From assembly GCA_018902385.1 (NCBI GenBank), contig JABSSW010000012.1, positions 744,001 to 808,000 of the forward strand: a DNA stretch of 64,000 nucleotides, read 5' to 3'. The first letter of the stretch is position 1, and every line of letters begins with the position of its first letter. This stretch comes from Physcia stellaris. Its lineage: Eukaryota > Ascomycota > Lecanoromycetes > Caliciales > Physciaceae. The notes beneath the pieces are model-generated. The model made no database searches, was not told where the DNA came from, and saw nothing but the letters and a program-made list of their open reading frames with translations. Positions 12,073 through 23,648 of this stretch are shown one piece after another. The translations under genes were made by a program, and so were the position numbers.

Positions 12073-13470
12073 TCAAGGTCTCTCCTCTTGCTCCTCCTTT
12101 ACTTCTTTTGGGATATGCTCGGCCCATTGCTGTGACTCTCCCACAACGCTCACCATCTCTGCGGCATTAAGTGGTCTCCCTTCCTTGGATCTCTCTTTCT
12201 TCTCCTCCTCCTCATCCGAGAAACTCACTTTCTTGGTGCTTCTCGGTCGTGGTAGCTCCTCTACCACGTCTCCGCTCCACGGCTTACACTCCTTGACTAG
12301 CTCTCCGCATCTCAAGCACGTCCACCCTTCTCCTTCCTCGGCTTCTAGCCTCGTGGCGATGCATACAAAGCAGTATATACATCTGCAGGGGATCGTCTCG
12401 TAGGGATTCGTGATATCAGTCTGCGCTGAGCCGACTACACCGCCTGATGCTCCTGATATGGCTAAGACCTCGTTTTCGGTGGTTGAGGTCGGGTTCTGGT
12501 CTTGGTAGCAGATGGCGCATGTTCGCTCTGGTAGGAATGCAAGCTCGCCTTTAGGTTCCACCTCTTCGTTATCGTCTCCAGCCGGCTTCACCAGGCCCTT
12601 TGCCCGCCGCCAGGCTCGCGAAAGCCATCTCCTCCAACGACTGATACCCACAAGCGGCAATAAGAAAAGCAAAAACTCCGTAAACGCATGCCAAACAAGC
12701 TGTCGATTCAAGTATTCAAAGCTGACCTGCCTGCTCACCTGACTAGTCGGCGGCGCAAGCCTGAGCCTCAGCACCCGATCCAGCAGCGTCCGATACTGAC
12801 CATTGACCAAAAAGACCAAGAAACTCCCTAACGCCGCAATCGAATGCACCGTCACTACCGCCCCCGATAGTCTTGATAGTAATCTTACACCCCGACGCAC
12901 CTCCTCCTCCTCTCCCTCCCTCTCCGCAAGCCAATCCTCCCATCTACTCCATAGGTACCGCCCGCCCACACCGACAAGCCCATACCCCGCCTTCTGCCAC
13001 TTACTCGGTCCCCTATGCACCGGACCCTCGTGCCTCGCATCCACGTACCGCAGGTTCTGCAAACTGGCACCGTAGCTCGCATCATGGTCCCACATGCTCA
13101 GTTTCCAAAGCACGGCCCTCAATCCCAGCATTATCTCATTGGCCCATTCATCGCGGAGATGCGAGCCGAAGTATTTGAGCCCGTCGCCGACTTGGCCGGA
13201 GAGTAGAGCGAGGAGTTCTTCGTCCAGCAGCTCGGCGTCGAGTTGGCTTACGCGGAAGGCCGGGCGCGTGCCGTAGGGGGTGGAGATCTGGGACCATGTT
13301 TGGAGGGAGTTGAGCGCGAGGGTTTTGAGCGGGGCGGGGAGTAAGGTTAGGAGGGGGGAGGAGGCGTGGGCGGTGTGCAGGGAGGTGAGGTGGGCTTGCG
13401 TGGAGGCGGAGCGGGCTGCGCGGCGGGCGAGGACGCGTTGTTGGGCGGTGGTGAAGTCGGGTGGGGGCAT
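12073..13470 (-). CDS. pex2: peroxin-2, RING E3 of the peroxisomal import machinery
   Basis: Single exon, 465 residues. The N-terminal ~280 residues form the Pex2/Pex12 amino-terminal domain with several hydrophobic helices, including QLVWHAFTEFLLFLLPLVG near the end. A C-terminal C3HC4-type RING begins with CAIC at about residue 318, continues PCRCIYCFVC and ends CLRC. A long Ser/Thr-rich spacer separates the first Cys pair from the rest. Pex2 works with Pex10 and Pex12 in the peroxisome membrane as the ubiquitin ligase that recycles Pex5. The C-terminus is extended and charged. The gene is divergent from KAP120 across 319 bp. A peroxisomally targeted oxidase is predicted about 7 kb away. 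Confidence 0.92.
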   Translation of the reverse strand: MPPPDFTTAQQRVLARRAARSASTQAHLTSLHTAHASSPLLTLLPAPLKTLALNSLQTWSQISTPYGTRPAFRVSQLDAELLDEELLALLSGQVGDGLKYFGSHLRDEWANEIMLGLRAVLWKLSMWDHDASYGASLQNLRYVDARHEGPVHRGPSKWQKAGYGLVGVGGRYLWSRWEDWLAEREGEEEEVRRGVRLLSRLSGAVVTVHSIAALGSFLVFLVNGQYRTLLDRVLRLRLAPPTSQVSRQVSFEYLNRQLVWHAFTEFLLFLLPLVGISRWRRWLSRAWRRAKGLVKPAGDDNEEVEPKGELAFLPERTCAICYQDQNPTSTTENEVLAISGASGGVVGSAQTDITNPYETIPCRCIYCFVCIATRLEAEEGEGWTCLRCGELVKECKPWSGDVVEELPRPRSTKKVSFSDEEEEKKERSKEGRPLNAAEMVSVVGESQQWAEHIPKEVKEEQEERP

Positions 13471-13789
13471 TGACGGTTTTGAGATGCTATTTCATTGTCT
13501 GGAGGGTGACTTGATGTTGAGCCTCCGAAGATCGCGAGGATGGAAAGGCCGGACAATGTTCAGTCGCGAAATTGCTACGGCTTGTTCCGGGCCGAGGTTC
13601 GTTTCTTACATATGGCTGCCTCGGCTGCCTTGCATCTGAGGCTGGAAAATTGAAACTTCCGCGATAAACAAACAGCCACGATGAACAACTTGGGGTACCC
13701 AAGAGGAAATCTACAACTACGCCATGATATTAGAGATTTCAAGAGCATCTTAGCTTTGTGATACACCTAGCACTCCTACTTCACCTATC
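13471..13789. promoter_or_regulatory. shared PEX2/KAP120 divergent promoter region
   Basis: 319 bp between the two start codons, so both promoters must overlap here. No TATA element is evident. Confidence 0.6.
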
Positions 13790-16700
13790 ATGAACGGAGC
13801 AATCGAGCTTCCAGGGGAAGCTAACCCGTTGAACGTCCACAATCTCTATCGAGTGCTCTCAAGTGCAGCCTCAACTGATCAACAGCAAGTAAAGACCGGA
13901 ACCCAGCAGTTACAGAACTGGGAGAAGCAGCACGGCTACCACAGCTCTCTGCAGTCGATTTCCATCGATTTCTCTCTTCCTGTTGAGGTGCGCTATCTGT
14001 CTGTCATACAGCTGAAGAATGGGATAGACAAATACTGGAGAAAGTCTGCCGTAAACTCGATCAAGAAAGACGAGAAGCTTCTCATACGCTCAAGATGCTT
14101 GGACGCTGGTTTGGACGAGCCTGACAGCAGACTCGTCTTGCAGAATGCTTTGATCATCGCAAAGATCGTTCGCTTTGAGTATCCTCTGGACTGGTATGTC
14201 ACAATGCCCATAGCGAATGTTTCTCTGCTAACAAGCTTGACCAGGCCGGAAGCAATGACATTGATCATTGAAAGTCTTCGTGAATCAACCCACACCCCCA
14301 AAACTCCCTCTCATCTGCGTAGAATACTCCTGATACTACTTGAGACAACCAAAGAGCTTGGGTCCGGAAGGCTGTTACGTAGCAGGGCTAGTCTGGAGAA
14401 AGTCGCTCCGGAAATACTCCAAGTCCTTGGTGGCATATACGTTAACAAGGTGAACGCATGGAGGACGTTTCTTAGTAACGCAGGTGATGAAGCGGCAGCA
14501 CTTGACAGCATTGAGCAAAGTCTGTTGGCTCTGCGTGTGCTCCGAAGGCTCGTTATGGTCTATGATCATCCACATCGGCACAGTGAGATGACAGAACTAT
14601 GGAATATCGTGGGTACACATCTCGATGACATGCTCTCTCTTATTATTCATGACTCTACTTCCCTGAACCCCACTGTACAACGCTTGGTGGAGAAGCATCT
14701 CGTCCAGTTTGCAAAAATCCATCTCAACATGGCTCAAGCACATCCCGTAGGCTTCGCGTGTTTGCCTAATTCCACAAGCCTTGCTCGTGCATACTGGAGT
14801 CTGATCCAACAATTCGGCGAGTCGATCGGCTTGCAGATCTTCGATAGCGAGGAGGAAGAGACACCCATCATGGAGAAGATATGTTTGAAAGGATTGCTCT
14901 TGCTTCGAGCTTGTGTCAAAATGGTCTTCAACCCGGCACAAATCTTGAAATATCAGCAGCCGGAAGAGAGGGAAGAGAAGAAGCGCGCAATGGAATCTGT
15001 AAGGAATGACCTGCTCACAGACGCATTTGCGCGGGAAGTCATGGAGACTCTGGTAACTCGATACTTCATCATTCGTCCCAAAGATCTCCGTGATTGGCAA
15101 GAAGAGCCTGATGAATGGGAACGTCGGGAAGAGGGCGAAGGCGATGTATGGGAGTACTCAATTAGATCCTGCTCCGAGAAGCTATATCTAGATTTAGTCA
15201 TACATTACAAAGAATCACTTGTCCCGCCTCTCTTAGGTGTCATCCACAATGCAGCCAGTATGTTCATTAGCTTTCATGGTAGACATCCTACTGATCTTTC
15301 TCAGATTTACAGAATACAGATACAGTTCTCAAGGACTCCATCTACTGTGCAGTCGGTCTTGCTGCGCCAGTCTTAGAAGACAAGCTGGATTTCGGTACGC
15401 TGTTGACGTCAACACTAGCACCGGAGGTACAGATATCAAAACGAGGGTATCACATTCTTCGTCGGAGGATAGCAATTGTCCTTGGCCAGTGGCTGCCCGT
15501 CAAAGACGGCCTTGATCGGGCGTTGGTGTATCAGATCTTCCAGCATCTGCTCGATCCTAACGACAACGACAAGGTCATTCGTATAACTGCAGGACGGAAT
15601 CTTAAAAATGTTGTCGATCCTTTTGAGTTTGCGGCAGAAGAATTCAAGCCTTTCGCCCGTACGATCATCACAAGGATGATAGTACTTATTCAGGAAGCTG
15701 AGCTGACAGAGACCAAAATGGCGCTGCTGAATACGCTGAGTGTCATCGTCATAAGAATGGAAACCATGGTGGGTTTTCTAGGATTTGGTTGTAGACGTTC
15801 GCTGACATTTAAAGATTCTTGATTTTGCAGACATGATTATGGAGTCCTTGCCACCTCTATGGGATGCAGCAGGAGAAGAATATTTGTTCAAGCAATCGAT
15901 TCTTGCTATCATTGCGGCACTGATGACATCTCTAAAGGCGTCTTCCACCAAATACCATCCAATGATGATTCCGCTAATTCGTACTTCCGTCGAGCCTGAG
16001 TCTCCAACGCGAGTCTACCTGCTTGAGGACGCTCTTGACCTCTGGTCTAAAATCCTTGACCAGACTTCTACGCCGTCGTCCGAACTCACATCCCTTGCGG
16101 TGTACCTCTTCCCAATGTACACCGTCGCCAGCGACACCCTCCGAGTCGCTCTCGAAATCACTGAATCCTACATAACACTCATCCCCCACGAAATCCTCTC
16201 CTCTGCACCAGAGCTCCTTTCCGCTTTCCAGCCCCTTCTCGGTACCCTCAAACCACGGGACACCTACCACGTTACCACGCTGATCGAGCTTCTCATCCGC
16301 GTCTCCCTCCTCACCAATGGCCTCTCATCCCTCGAAACCCTCACATCCGCCCTCCTCTCCTCCAACACCCTCTACACCATGCTGTCCGCCCTGCAAGCCG
16401 CCCACGAAGCCCACCAAACCACCGGTCCGAACAGCATCCCCTCTCCCCTGGACTCCTTAGTAGAAACCGACTACCTCTGCATCCTCGCCCGCCTCGCCGC
16501 AGCCTCCCCTCAACTCTTCATCTCCGCCACAACAGCCACCTCGCCCTCCCTAGGCGAGCACTTCCCCACAACCATCAAATGGCTGCTCGAAGAATGGTTC
16601 GCGCACATCGACAACATCGGGCATCCGGACCGGAAGAAACTCTCCGTGCTGGCTCTCACCTCCCTGTTCTCCACCGCGGAACCCTGGGTCCTGGTCCATC

Positions 16701-17002
16701 TGCAGCAGCTGATGAGTATATGGACTGAAACCATCACGGAGCTGATCGACGAGGAGACCGGCTCGGATACGATGGTGTATTGGAATGTGGACGATGGGAA
16801 GGTGGAGGGGGAGTCGGCGAAGGAGGAGCGCATGCGGAGGGTGGGCTTTGAGGATGTGGTCCGCAGGGTGGATGTTAAGGCCGCGGTGAGGGAGGCTGTG
16901 CAGGGGGTTGTGGAGAGGGTGGGGAGGGAGGCGTTTGAGGGGTTGGTGGGGGATGTGGATCGGGATGTTGTTGCTGGGTTTGGGGCGCTGGGGGTTGTTT
17001 GA
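13790..17002 (+). CDS. kap120: karyopherin Kap120 / importin-11-like nuclear transport receptor
   Basis: Three exons, 13790-15257, 15305-15768 and 15815-17002, give 1039 residues, close to the usual ~1030. The N-terminus (LYRVLSSAAS, QQLQNWEKQHGYH, VRYLSVIQLKNGIDKYWRK) is a typical importin-beta N-terminal domain; HEAT-like helices follow throughout. The second intron acceptor at 15814 keeps the conserved ILDFADMIMESLPPLWD stretch; choosing the later CAG at 15830 would break the frame. Kap120 binds Ran-GTP and FG nucleoporins. In yeast it imports ribosome-biogenesis factors and helps export 60S subunits. The 3' third of exon 3 is markedly C-rich in codon third positions compared with exon 1. 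Confidence 0.92.
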
Positions 17003-17412
17003 TGGATGGAAGGGGAAAGAGGCGAAGAGGAAGGATCGTGGAGTGGAGGGAAAGGAGGATGGTGCGTGCTGATTGAATTATAGGGGATCACTATTGACGG
17101 GTATAGGTTTGAAGTTCGTCTGGCTCTATCTGGTAGCAGGCTATATCCATAGAATAGAATGAGAACAATGATACTATTTTCAAGTCTTACTTCTACAGTT
17201 CCAGCTACGAATCCGTCCTCAAGAGCAGATCGTATCTAATAATGACTGCACGCACTTCTATCTTACTTGGACTTACCACGAACGGTAAATGTAATGCAAG
17301 ATCATTTCGGTCGAAGGATTAAAACCGTTTGCCCATTTGTTTCCATCAGATGATTTGACGAAACCAGGTTTCACGATTTCACGATTTGACTGACAACCAG
17401 ACGGTCTCTTCC

Positions 17413-17612
17413 ACGATCTCACGATCTCACGATTTCACGATTTCACGACTTCACGATTTCACGACTTCACGACTTCACGACTTCACGATTTCACGACTTC
17501 ACGACTTCACGATTTCACGACTTCACGACTTCACGACTTCACGATTTCACGACTTCACGACTTCACGACTTCACGACTTCACGACTTCACGACTTCACGA
17601 TTTCACGACTCC
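17413..17612. repeat. 8-bp minisatellite ACGAYTTC, 25 copies
   Basis: Exactly 200 bp of the octamer ACGA(C/T)TTC, with ACGATCTC variants at the left end and ACGACTCC at the right. Two further units lie at about 17373-17388, separated by 25 bp of unique sequence. The unit length is not a multiple of three, so all frames translate into 8-residue repeats and stay open. Confidence 0.95.
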
Positions 17613-17632
17613 ACAAATTGATTGCATGACGC

Positions 17633-17704
17633 GACGGTTTGACGGTTTGACGGTTTGACGGTTTGACGGTTTGACGGTTTGACGGTTTGACGGTTTGACG
17701 GTTT
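17633..17704. repeat. 8-bp minisatellite GACGGTTT, 9 perfect copies
   Basis: 72 bp of perfect GACGGTTT octamers, starting 20 bp after the ACGAYTTC array ends. The same unit length but a different sequence suggests the two arrays share an origin or expansion mechanism (inference). Confidence 0.95.
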
Positions 17705-18115
17705 GGGACAACTAGATAATAAGACAATGATGGAGAAGTCGTATCGAATACACAAAGAGCAGGTTAACAGCAGAGATCATATGATAGCTGAATAACCCGA
17801 TTAGAAGGCAACACGATGAAGTGAGAATGTGGAAATAAAGGCACTCGGCCTCGAGCATGGAGACATTTATCAAATTTCATGCTTTGTCTACCGGAAAATA
17901 GCAGCGAGTCTTACTTCGCAGGGAGAAGCTCAATGCTTATGATTATTTTAAGAGGTAGCACATAGAGTTTATTCTACTTAGCTTGGTTTTGCTTTGGTAA
18001 AGCAACTGCGAGTATCCCTCAATGGTAAGCTTGTGCAACTAGTCCCAGTATTTTCTCGATTAGAGAGTCATGCAAGTTTGGAAGAAAGCTTGAAAGTGGA
18101 AGCGGAGAGAGGTCT

Positions 18116-19760
18116 TCAATCGGACCAAGTCACAGTCTTAGTCTTCAAGAACTCCTCTAGTCCATAGCTGGCATTGAACCGTCCGTACCCGCTCTTCTTC
18201 ACGCCCCCGTGCGGAAGGTTAGGTTCGTCGTGCACGGTCATGTTGTTGATATGAACAGCCCTATGATTCGATAAATGCATTGATCAGTTCAAACCCTCCA
18301 TTGGGCAGAGAAGAGCGATCTGGAAGGGACATACCCTGACTCGATCTGCTTCGCCACCCTCAGTCCTGCCGCTAAATCCTTGGTGAACACCGAAGCACTG
18401 AGACCATACTCAGTATCATTCGCCAGGTCAAGAGCTTCTTCTTCAGAGTCCACGGTTATAAGCGAGACGGTTGGACCGAAGGACTCCTGGTGGTAGATAT
18501 CCATGTCCTTTGTTACACCTTGGACGACGATAGGCCTCATGCGGTGTTCCGATGCTTCTTTGGCGTCGAGGTCACCGGCGAGAACCTTAGCACCCTTAGA
18601 TAGGGCTTCCGAGACCAGCTTCTTGTTATTCTGAACGCCGGCTGAAGCTATGAGAACCGGTGCTGGGCCATCTGAGGGGTAGATCTGCTCGATAGATTTC
18701 TTTAATGCAGTGGCAAAGGAAGTAGCAATGGATGAGTGAACTATGATACGTTCGGTTGACATGCATATTTGGCCGCTCTAGTTGCAGCAACCGGTCAAGA
18801 TTAGCATTGCCAATTAATCAGGGGAAGGGTTGAACCTTACATGGTTGAACGCGCCGATAGCACATTGGCGGGCGGCGTTTTCGATGTCTGCATCTTCGAG
18901 CACTAATGCAGGTGCTTTCCCTCCAAGCTCCAGAATAATGGGCTTCAGATGCTTCGCTGCTGTCTGCGCTATGATACTACCAACAGCGGTGCTACCCGTA
19001 TAATTGATCTTTTTGACTGCTGGGTGCTCAATGATAGCAGTGGTTACTTCAGGTCCATCTTGCGGATGGTGCCCAATGACGTTCAAGCATCCATCTGGAA
19101 GCCCTGCCTCTTTGAACACAGACCAAATCGCCCAGAAAGTACGCGGACATAATTCGGAACCTTTGAGCACGCAGGTGTTTCCTGCCGCAAGAGCGTAGGT
19201 GACTGCTCGAAAGCCTAGAATATAGGGGGCATTCCTACCTCTACATAAGCAACGATCTCACCATTTTTACACAAACCTAGTTACCAGGGGGCGATGCCAA
19301 AAATGACGCCATAGGGCTCCTTGTATATTACCGCAGTCCTGCCCTCTTGACCGCAAACAGGAATGGACCCATTCGTAGTTATAATTCTTCCAGCAATATC
19401 CCTGAGTTGCTCGACTGCAGATGGAATGTTCCTTCCCCTTGAGGTACTGTGAAGAGAACCTGTCTCAAGGTCCATGTACTCGCTCAGCTCGTCAGCTCGA
19501 CTTGCAAGGATATCGGATGCTTTGATGAAGATGTCTCGTCGTAATGAGGGTTTTGTCTTTGACCATGACGGGAACGCCGCCTCGGCCGCTTCCACGGCCG
19601 CTATGGCTTCCTTCTTGGTGGCAGCGGCTCCCTTCCATAGTAATTCACCTGTGCCGGGGTTGAAGCAGTCGTAAGTTTTCTCTCCTCTCACGTCGCTGCC
19701 ATTGATTTGCAACGGGATGATATAGCCTGAATCACCGTTTTGCGATCCGTCGACGGCCAT
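18116..19760 (-). CDS. NAD(P)-dependent aldehyde dehydrogenase (salicylaldehyde/vanillin-DH-like)
   Basis: Four exons on the minus strand: 19760-19285, 19234-18841, 18777-18335, 18260-18116; 485 residues. The ALDH fold is complete: FNPGTGE near the N-terminus, substrate-channel APWNAP, catalytic Glu261 in LELGG, catalytic Cys295 in SGQICMS, and ESFGPTVSL. The C-terminal HINNMTVHDEPNLPHGGVKK and SGYGRF are typical of fungal enzymes oxidising aromatic aldehydes. The expected reaction is aldehyde + NAD(P)+ + H2O to acid. No peroxisomal or secretory signal is seen (the C-terminus is TWSD), so it is probably cytosolic. It is divergent from a GMC alcohol oxidase across 862 bp, suggesting a two-step alcohol-to-acid pathway (inference). 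Confidence 0.92.
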
Positions 19761-20622
19761 GGTAACTTGAGTTCGATGATCACTCGATTTGCTGCGGTAC
19801 TACGGGGGTCGGGAGTGACAAGCAAATTTTCAATAAGAGAAACCAGAGTACGCAAGTCTCTAAAGCAAAAGATTGTACAGTAGTCAAAGGTAGGTGAATA
19901 CGATGCGCTAAAGAGCCTCTGTCCCTACAGTAGTAGAAGGTATGCGACAGATTGCAGGAAATGCTTATCAACGTCACTTGTATTACCGAGCAGAGCGCAC
20001 TGGACTTTGCCTCAAGCTCCTTCAGATCCATCCAAACGCCACTTTTCCATGTTTGTCGGGAACAGATCCACTTGCGGGACTGCTAAAAATGTTCCGTCAA
20101 TCCCTTCGGCTCTTTAGAGCGGTACCTCACTGTCAATTACCAACGAAGCGTCGCCTGGCATGATCTCTCCCACGGTCTGGTAGTAAGTGGTGACGTTGTT
20201 TACAACATACCGAAAGATCTAAGCCAGAGACGGCCCACGGGAACGCGTCTCATCATAATTTCACAATGGGGGGTATTAGTGGCAATTCGTAGGAGGCAGA
20301 ATCGCAACCAGGCGAGATCATCTGGGTGGGTCCAAGCTTCCAAGGGTTTTATCAGGCGGCAATGGGCGCGCGATAGACTAAGCGCGTTGAGGTGCGGGGA
20401 CGAAGCAAGGGTCTGACGCAATTGGTTTCCGGCCATCAGGAAGAAGTCGTAATTGGAGTACTGCTAGTACTTCGGTAAGCACAAGAGTGAGGGGATAACC
20501 CCTCTCTACACGGTCCTTGTAGAGGTACATACTAGTTATATACCTTTGATCAAGATGTCCACTCTTTGTGCCTCCAAAGGCAACCGGAAAATCCAAACAG
20601 GCTTCACGGGTCCACATCCAGT
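19761..20622. promoter_or_regulatory. shared upstream region of ALDH / GMC oxidase pair
   Basis: 862 bp between two divergent start codons. There is no supported gene inside. It is the only place where elements co-regulating the pair could sit. No known operator is recognised. Confidence 0.5.
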
Positions 20623-23080
20623 ATGCCTCTCCACACGAAGCTCCCGGAAGACCTCAAAGAAGTAGATGTGATCGTAAGTGATGCAGCACCTTATTAGCTA
20701 GATCAGCGTGGGGCTTTTGCCGCAAAAGGGTCTCATATGCTAACCGAGATCAGATTGCAGGAGGTGAGATGAACGAGTCCGCATATCATGGGCTGTTGAC
20801 AGGCTTTCGTAGGTGGTCTCGCAGGATGTGTCGTAGCCTCGCGGCTAGCCGAAGCAGACCGTGACCTGGTCATCCTTGTCATCGAGCAAGGTCCTAACAA
20901 CTATGGCATGCCTGATGTTGTTCACCCAGCCCTGTATCCGCGGAACCTTTTCCCCAGTAGCAACATCACGCTTTTCTGGCAAACGAAGAAGTCGCCCCAA
21001 CTGGCCAATCGAGCGCCGATTGTACCATCAGGCGGCACGCTGGGTGGGGGTTCTGCAATGAACTGGATGGTGTACACCCGCGGTCAACGCTCCGACTTTG
21101 ATTCATGGAATACAGAAGGATGGTCTGCCGATGAGTTGCTTCCTTTCTTGAAGAAGGTGGGTTTGCTATGTGGATTATGTTGTCAATCACTAATTACTTC
21201 ACAGCTTGAGACCTACCACGGCAAAGGCGACAAGGACAGGCACGGCTTTGAAGGTCCGGTCAATGTCTCCGTACGTATATTTCCGAGCATTTTCTTCTCT
21301 TTTCGTGATGCCGCAGGGGTTTTGAGCCATGTTCTTGAAGCAAAGGGAACATTTGAGCTATCCCAGAGTCTGGTGTGGTGTTATCTTGCCTCTGATGAAT
21401 CGTCATTGATACGTTCACTATGACAAAACGCTTGCCCGTCTCTAGCACAAATCATATGAAGACGACATGAAGATGACATCATCCTTCAATTTCGTCCCAA
21501 GTCGGGTAATCGCATGATCTGTCGGTGCATCATAAGTATTAGTACCACTTACTACCAGACAATGGGCTAGAAACATGTCGTATCTCTCTAAATATAATTT
21601 TAAAGGGCAATACTGACTCCGATATCTCCATAGAAAGGCACACACACATGCAGCCGCGCGGAAGATGCCTTTGTGGAAGCAGCTGCGAAGCTCGGATACC
21701 CAGAGTCGCATGATCTGCAGAACCTCGATGAGAACAACGCCATAGAGCGCTATTATCGTTATGTTGGACCCAATGGACGGCGCCAGGACGCTGCTCATCG
21801 GTACCTGCATCCGAAGCTGCAGAGCAGAGACTACCCCAACCTGCATGTGCTGGTCGAGAAACAAGTCTTGAAGGTTCTAGTCGACGACAACAAGCGAGCC
21901 AGCGGTGTCGTATACCAAACCAACCCCAAATGGCTGGCCAACCCCGAATTCTTAGCTACAGCATACACCGCACAGCGTGAAGTACGTGCTCGTAAGATGG
22001 TAGTACTTTCAGCAGGTGCAAACGGCACACCAGGTATTCTCGAGCGGTCGGGAGTCGGTGATCCGCAAGTCCTGAAAAACGCCGGTATCGATGTCCTCGA
22101 AGATCTGCCTGGCGTTGGAGCCGACTATCAGGATCACCATCTATCATTGTGGGCGTATCGAACAAATCTTACCCCACAGGAAACCATCAATGGTTATCAA
22201 GATGGTCGCTTCGACATTGCAGAAAGAATCAGAAACAACGATGAACTTCTGGGTACCAATGGGATGGATGCCCAAGGCAAGTTTCGGCCGACTGAGGCCG
22301 AAGTTGAAGCTCTTGGACCAGAATTCAAGAAAGCTTGGGACCGAGACTTCAAGGACGCGCCAAATAGACCTCTGATGATCCTCGCTTTGTACACCTGGTA
22401 AGACGCTTACCGCTTGTAGGGCAACCGCCATACTGATGGATGACAGCTATTACGGCGACCACTCTGTCCTTCCAGACGACGCTGAATACGTCTCCCAAGC
22501 CAATTGGACCGCTTACCCATACTCTCGTGGCCACGTCCACGTGACTGGCCCATCCATGCACGACCCCGTCGACTTCGACACCGGGTGGCTAACAGACGCC
22601 GGCGATGTGGATGTTAAGAAGCACATCTGGGCGTACAAGGTCTCTCGCGAGATGTGGCGCCGCATGCCAATCTTCCGCGGCGAGCTGGCAGCAACCCATC
22701 CTCGCTTCCCCGAAGGTTCTAAAGCCGCCGTCATCGAAAAGGCAGACGGGCCAGTGATTACCGACGATAACTCGCGCATCGAGTATTCAGCCGAGGATGA
22801 CAAAGCGATCGATCAGAGGGTTCGTGAAGTACTTTCGACAACTTGGCACTCGCTAGGAACGTGCAAGATGGCGCCAAGAGAGAAGAAAGGAGTGGTGGAC
22901 AAAAATTTGAGCGTTCATGGTGTCCAAGGCCTCAAGCTGGCCGACTTAAGTGTTCCTCCTGAGAATGTTGGCGCCAATACTGGGAATACTGCCTTCTTGA
23001 TCGGAGAAAAGGCGGCGGATATATTCATTAAGGAGCTGGGGCTCAGCAAAGATAGGACTCATTCTCAGGCTAGATTGTAG
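20623..23080 (+). CDS. GMC-family FAD alcohol oxidase, predicted peroxisomal
   Basis: Six exons: 20623-20673, 20754-20763 (only 10 nt), 20813-21156, 21205-21270, 21634-22397, 22447-23080; 622 residues. The FAD-binding Rossmann motif reads VDVIIAGGGLAGC and is assembled across exons 1-3. Later come the GMC signatures SGGTLGGGSAMNWMVYTRG, AHRYLHP and VLSAGANGTPGILERSGVG. The catalytic pair is His546 (TTWHSLGTCKM) and Asn589 (ENVGANTGN). Sequence character and His/Asn pair resemble fungal AOX-type alcohol oxidases, which oxidise alcohols with O2 and make H2O2. The last three residues, ARL, fit the PTS1 consensus for peroxisomal import. Intron 4 is 363 nt, much longer than the rest. The substrate is unknown. 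Confidence 0.9.
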
Positions 23081-23648
23081 CTACACTCGCCCTGAACAAC
23101 ATTGGGTGCAGAAACCTGATAGACACACGGTTGGCCGAGTTCGGAGAAACATTATTGATTCCAGATCGTTCTTGTCCGAGGCGAATGCTAATAGCAATGT
23201 AAAACAGGATTGTCAAGACTGCTCATGCAGCGTTTTTGAACATGACTTAACAAATTCTCGACAGGTTGTATGTAAGAATTAGATCTTGCTGCCACCAAAA
23301 GCAAAGAGCGTGGCATAAGACTGAGAATGATCCTCAGCGCAGACGCTTGACCATTGTATTAGCATGGACCAGCTCCAGTAATCAAGACAGAGTAGGTACG
23401 GATAGAGCAGATCAATCATGTGAAGAATCCAAACAAATGTGAATTATTTGCGCATTCTACCGCACGGTTAACAAATAAACCAGGTAACCCTAAAAGGGGC
23501 TGCATGTCAACAAACAAAGAAAGGCGCAGGAGGTGAATCTGTGCAACTACGGACACCGAATAAAATTTTGGGTTACGCAAGTGACATTCGCACCGTCAAG
23601 ATTTCTGAACCTGTACCACCAATTAGGAACGGTCCCAGCCGTTCCAAA
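23081..23648. other. intergenic between GMC oxidase and RRM gene
   Basis: 568 bp. The last ~108 bp are an open extension of the RRM frame without ATG, so they are probably 5' UTR. Nothing else supported. Confidence 0.5.

Larger units (their letters stand above)
17003..18115. other. intergenic with two minisatellites
   Basis: 3' flanks of convergent KAP120 and ALDH genes. It holds two 8-bp arrays (listed separately). Nothing else supported. Confidence 0.5.

Noticed and set aside
15833-17002. Separate gene starting at ATG 15833
   Set aside because: It is exon 3 of KAP120; the acceptor at 15814 joins it in phase and restores a 1039-residue karyopherin.
17386-17658. 91-codon open frame of 8-residue His-Asp-Phe-Thr repeats
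   Set aside because: Direct consequence of an 8-bp tandem repeat with no stop in any frame; not a protein gene.
17413-17704. CRISPR-like array
   Set aside because: Units are 8 bp with no spacers, in a eukaryotic genome.
9174-23080. Secondary-metabolite cluster (MFS, ALDH, GMC oxidase)
   Set aside because: No PKS, NRPS, terpene synthase or DMATS core enzyme; PEX2 and KAP120 interrupt the block.
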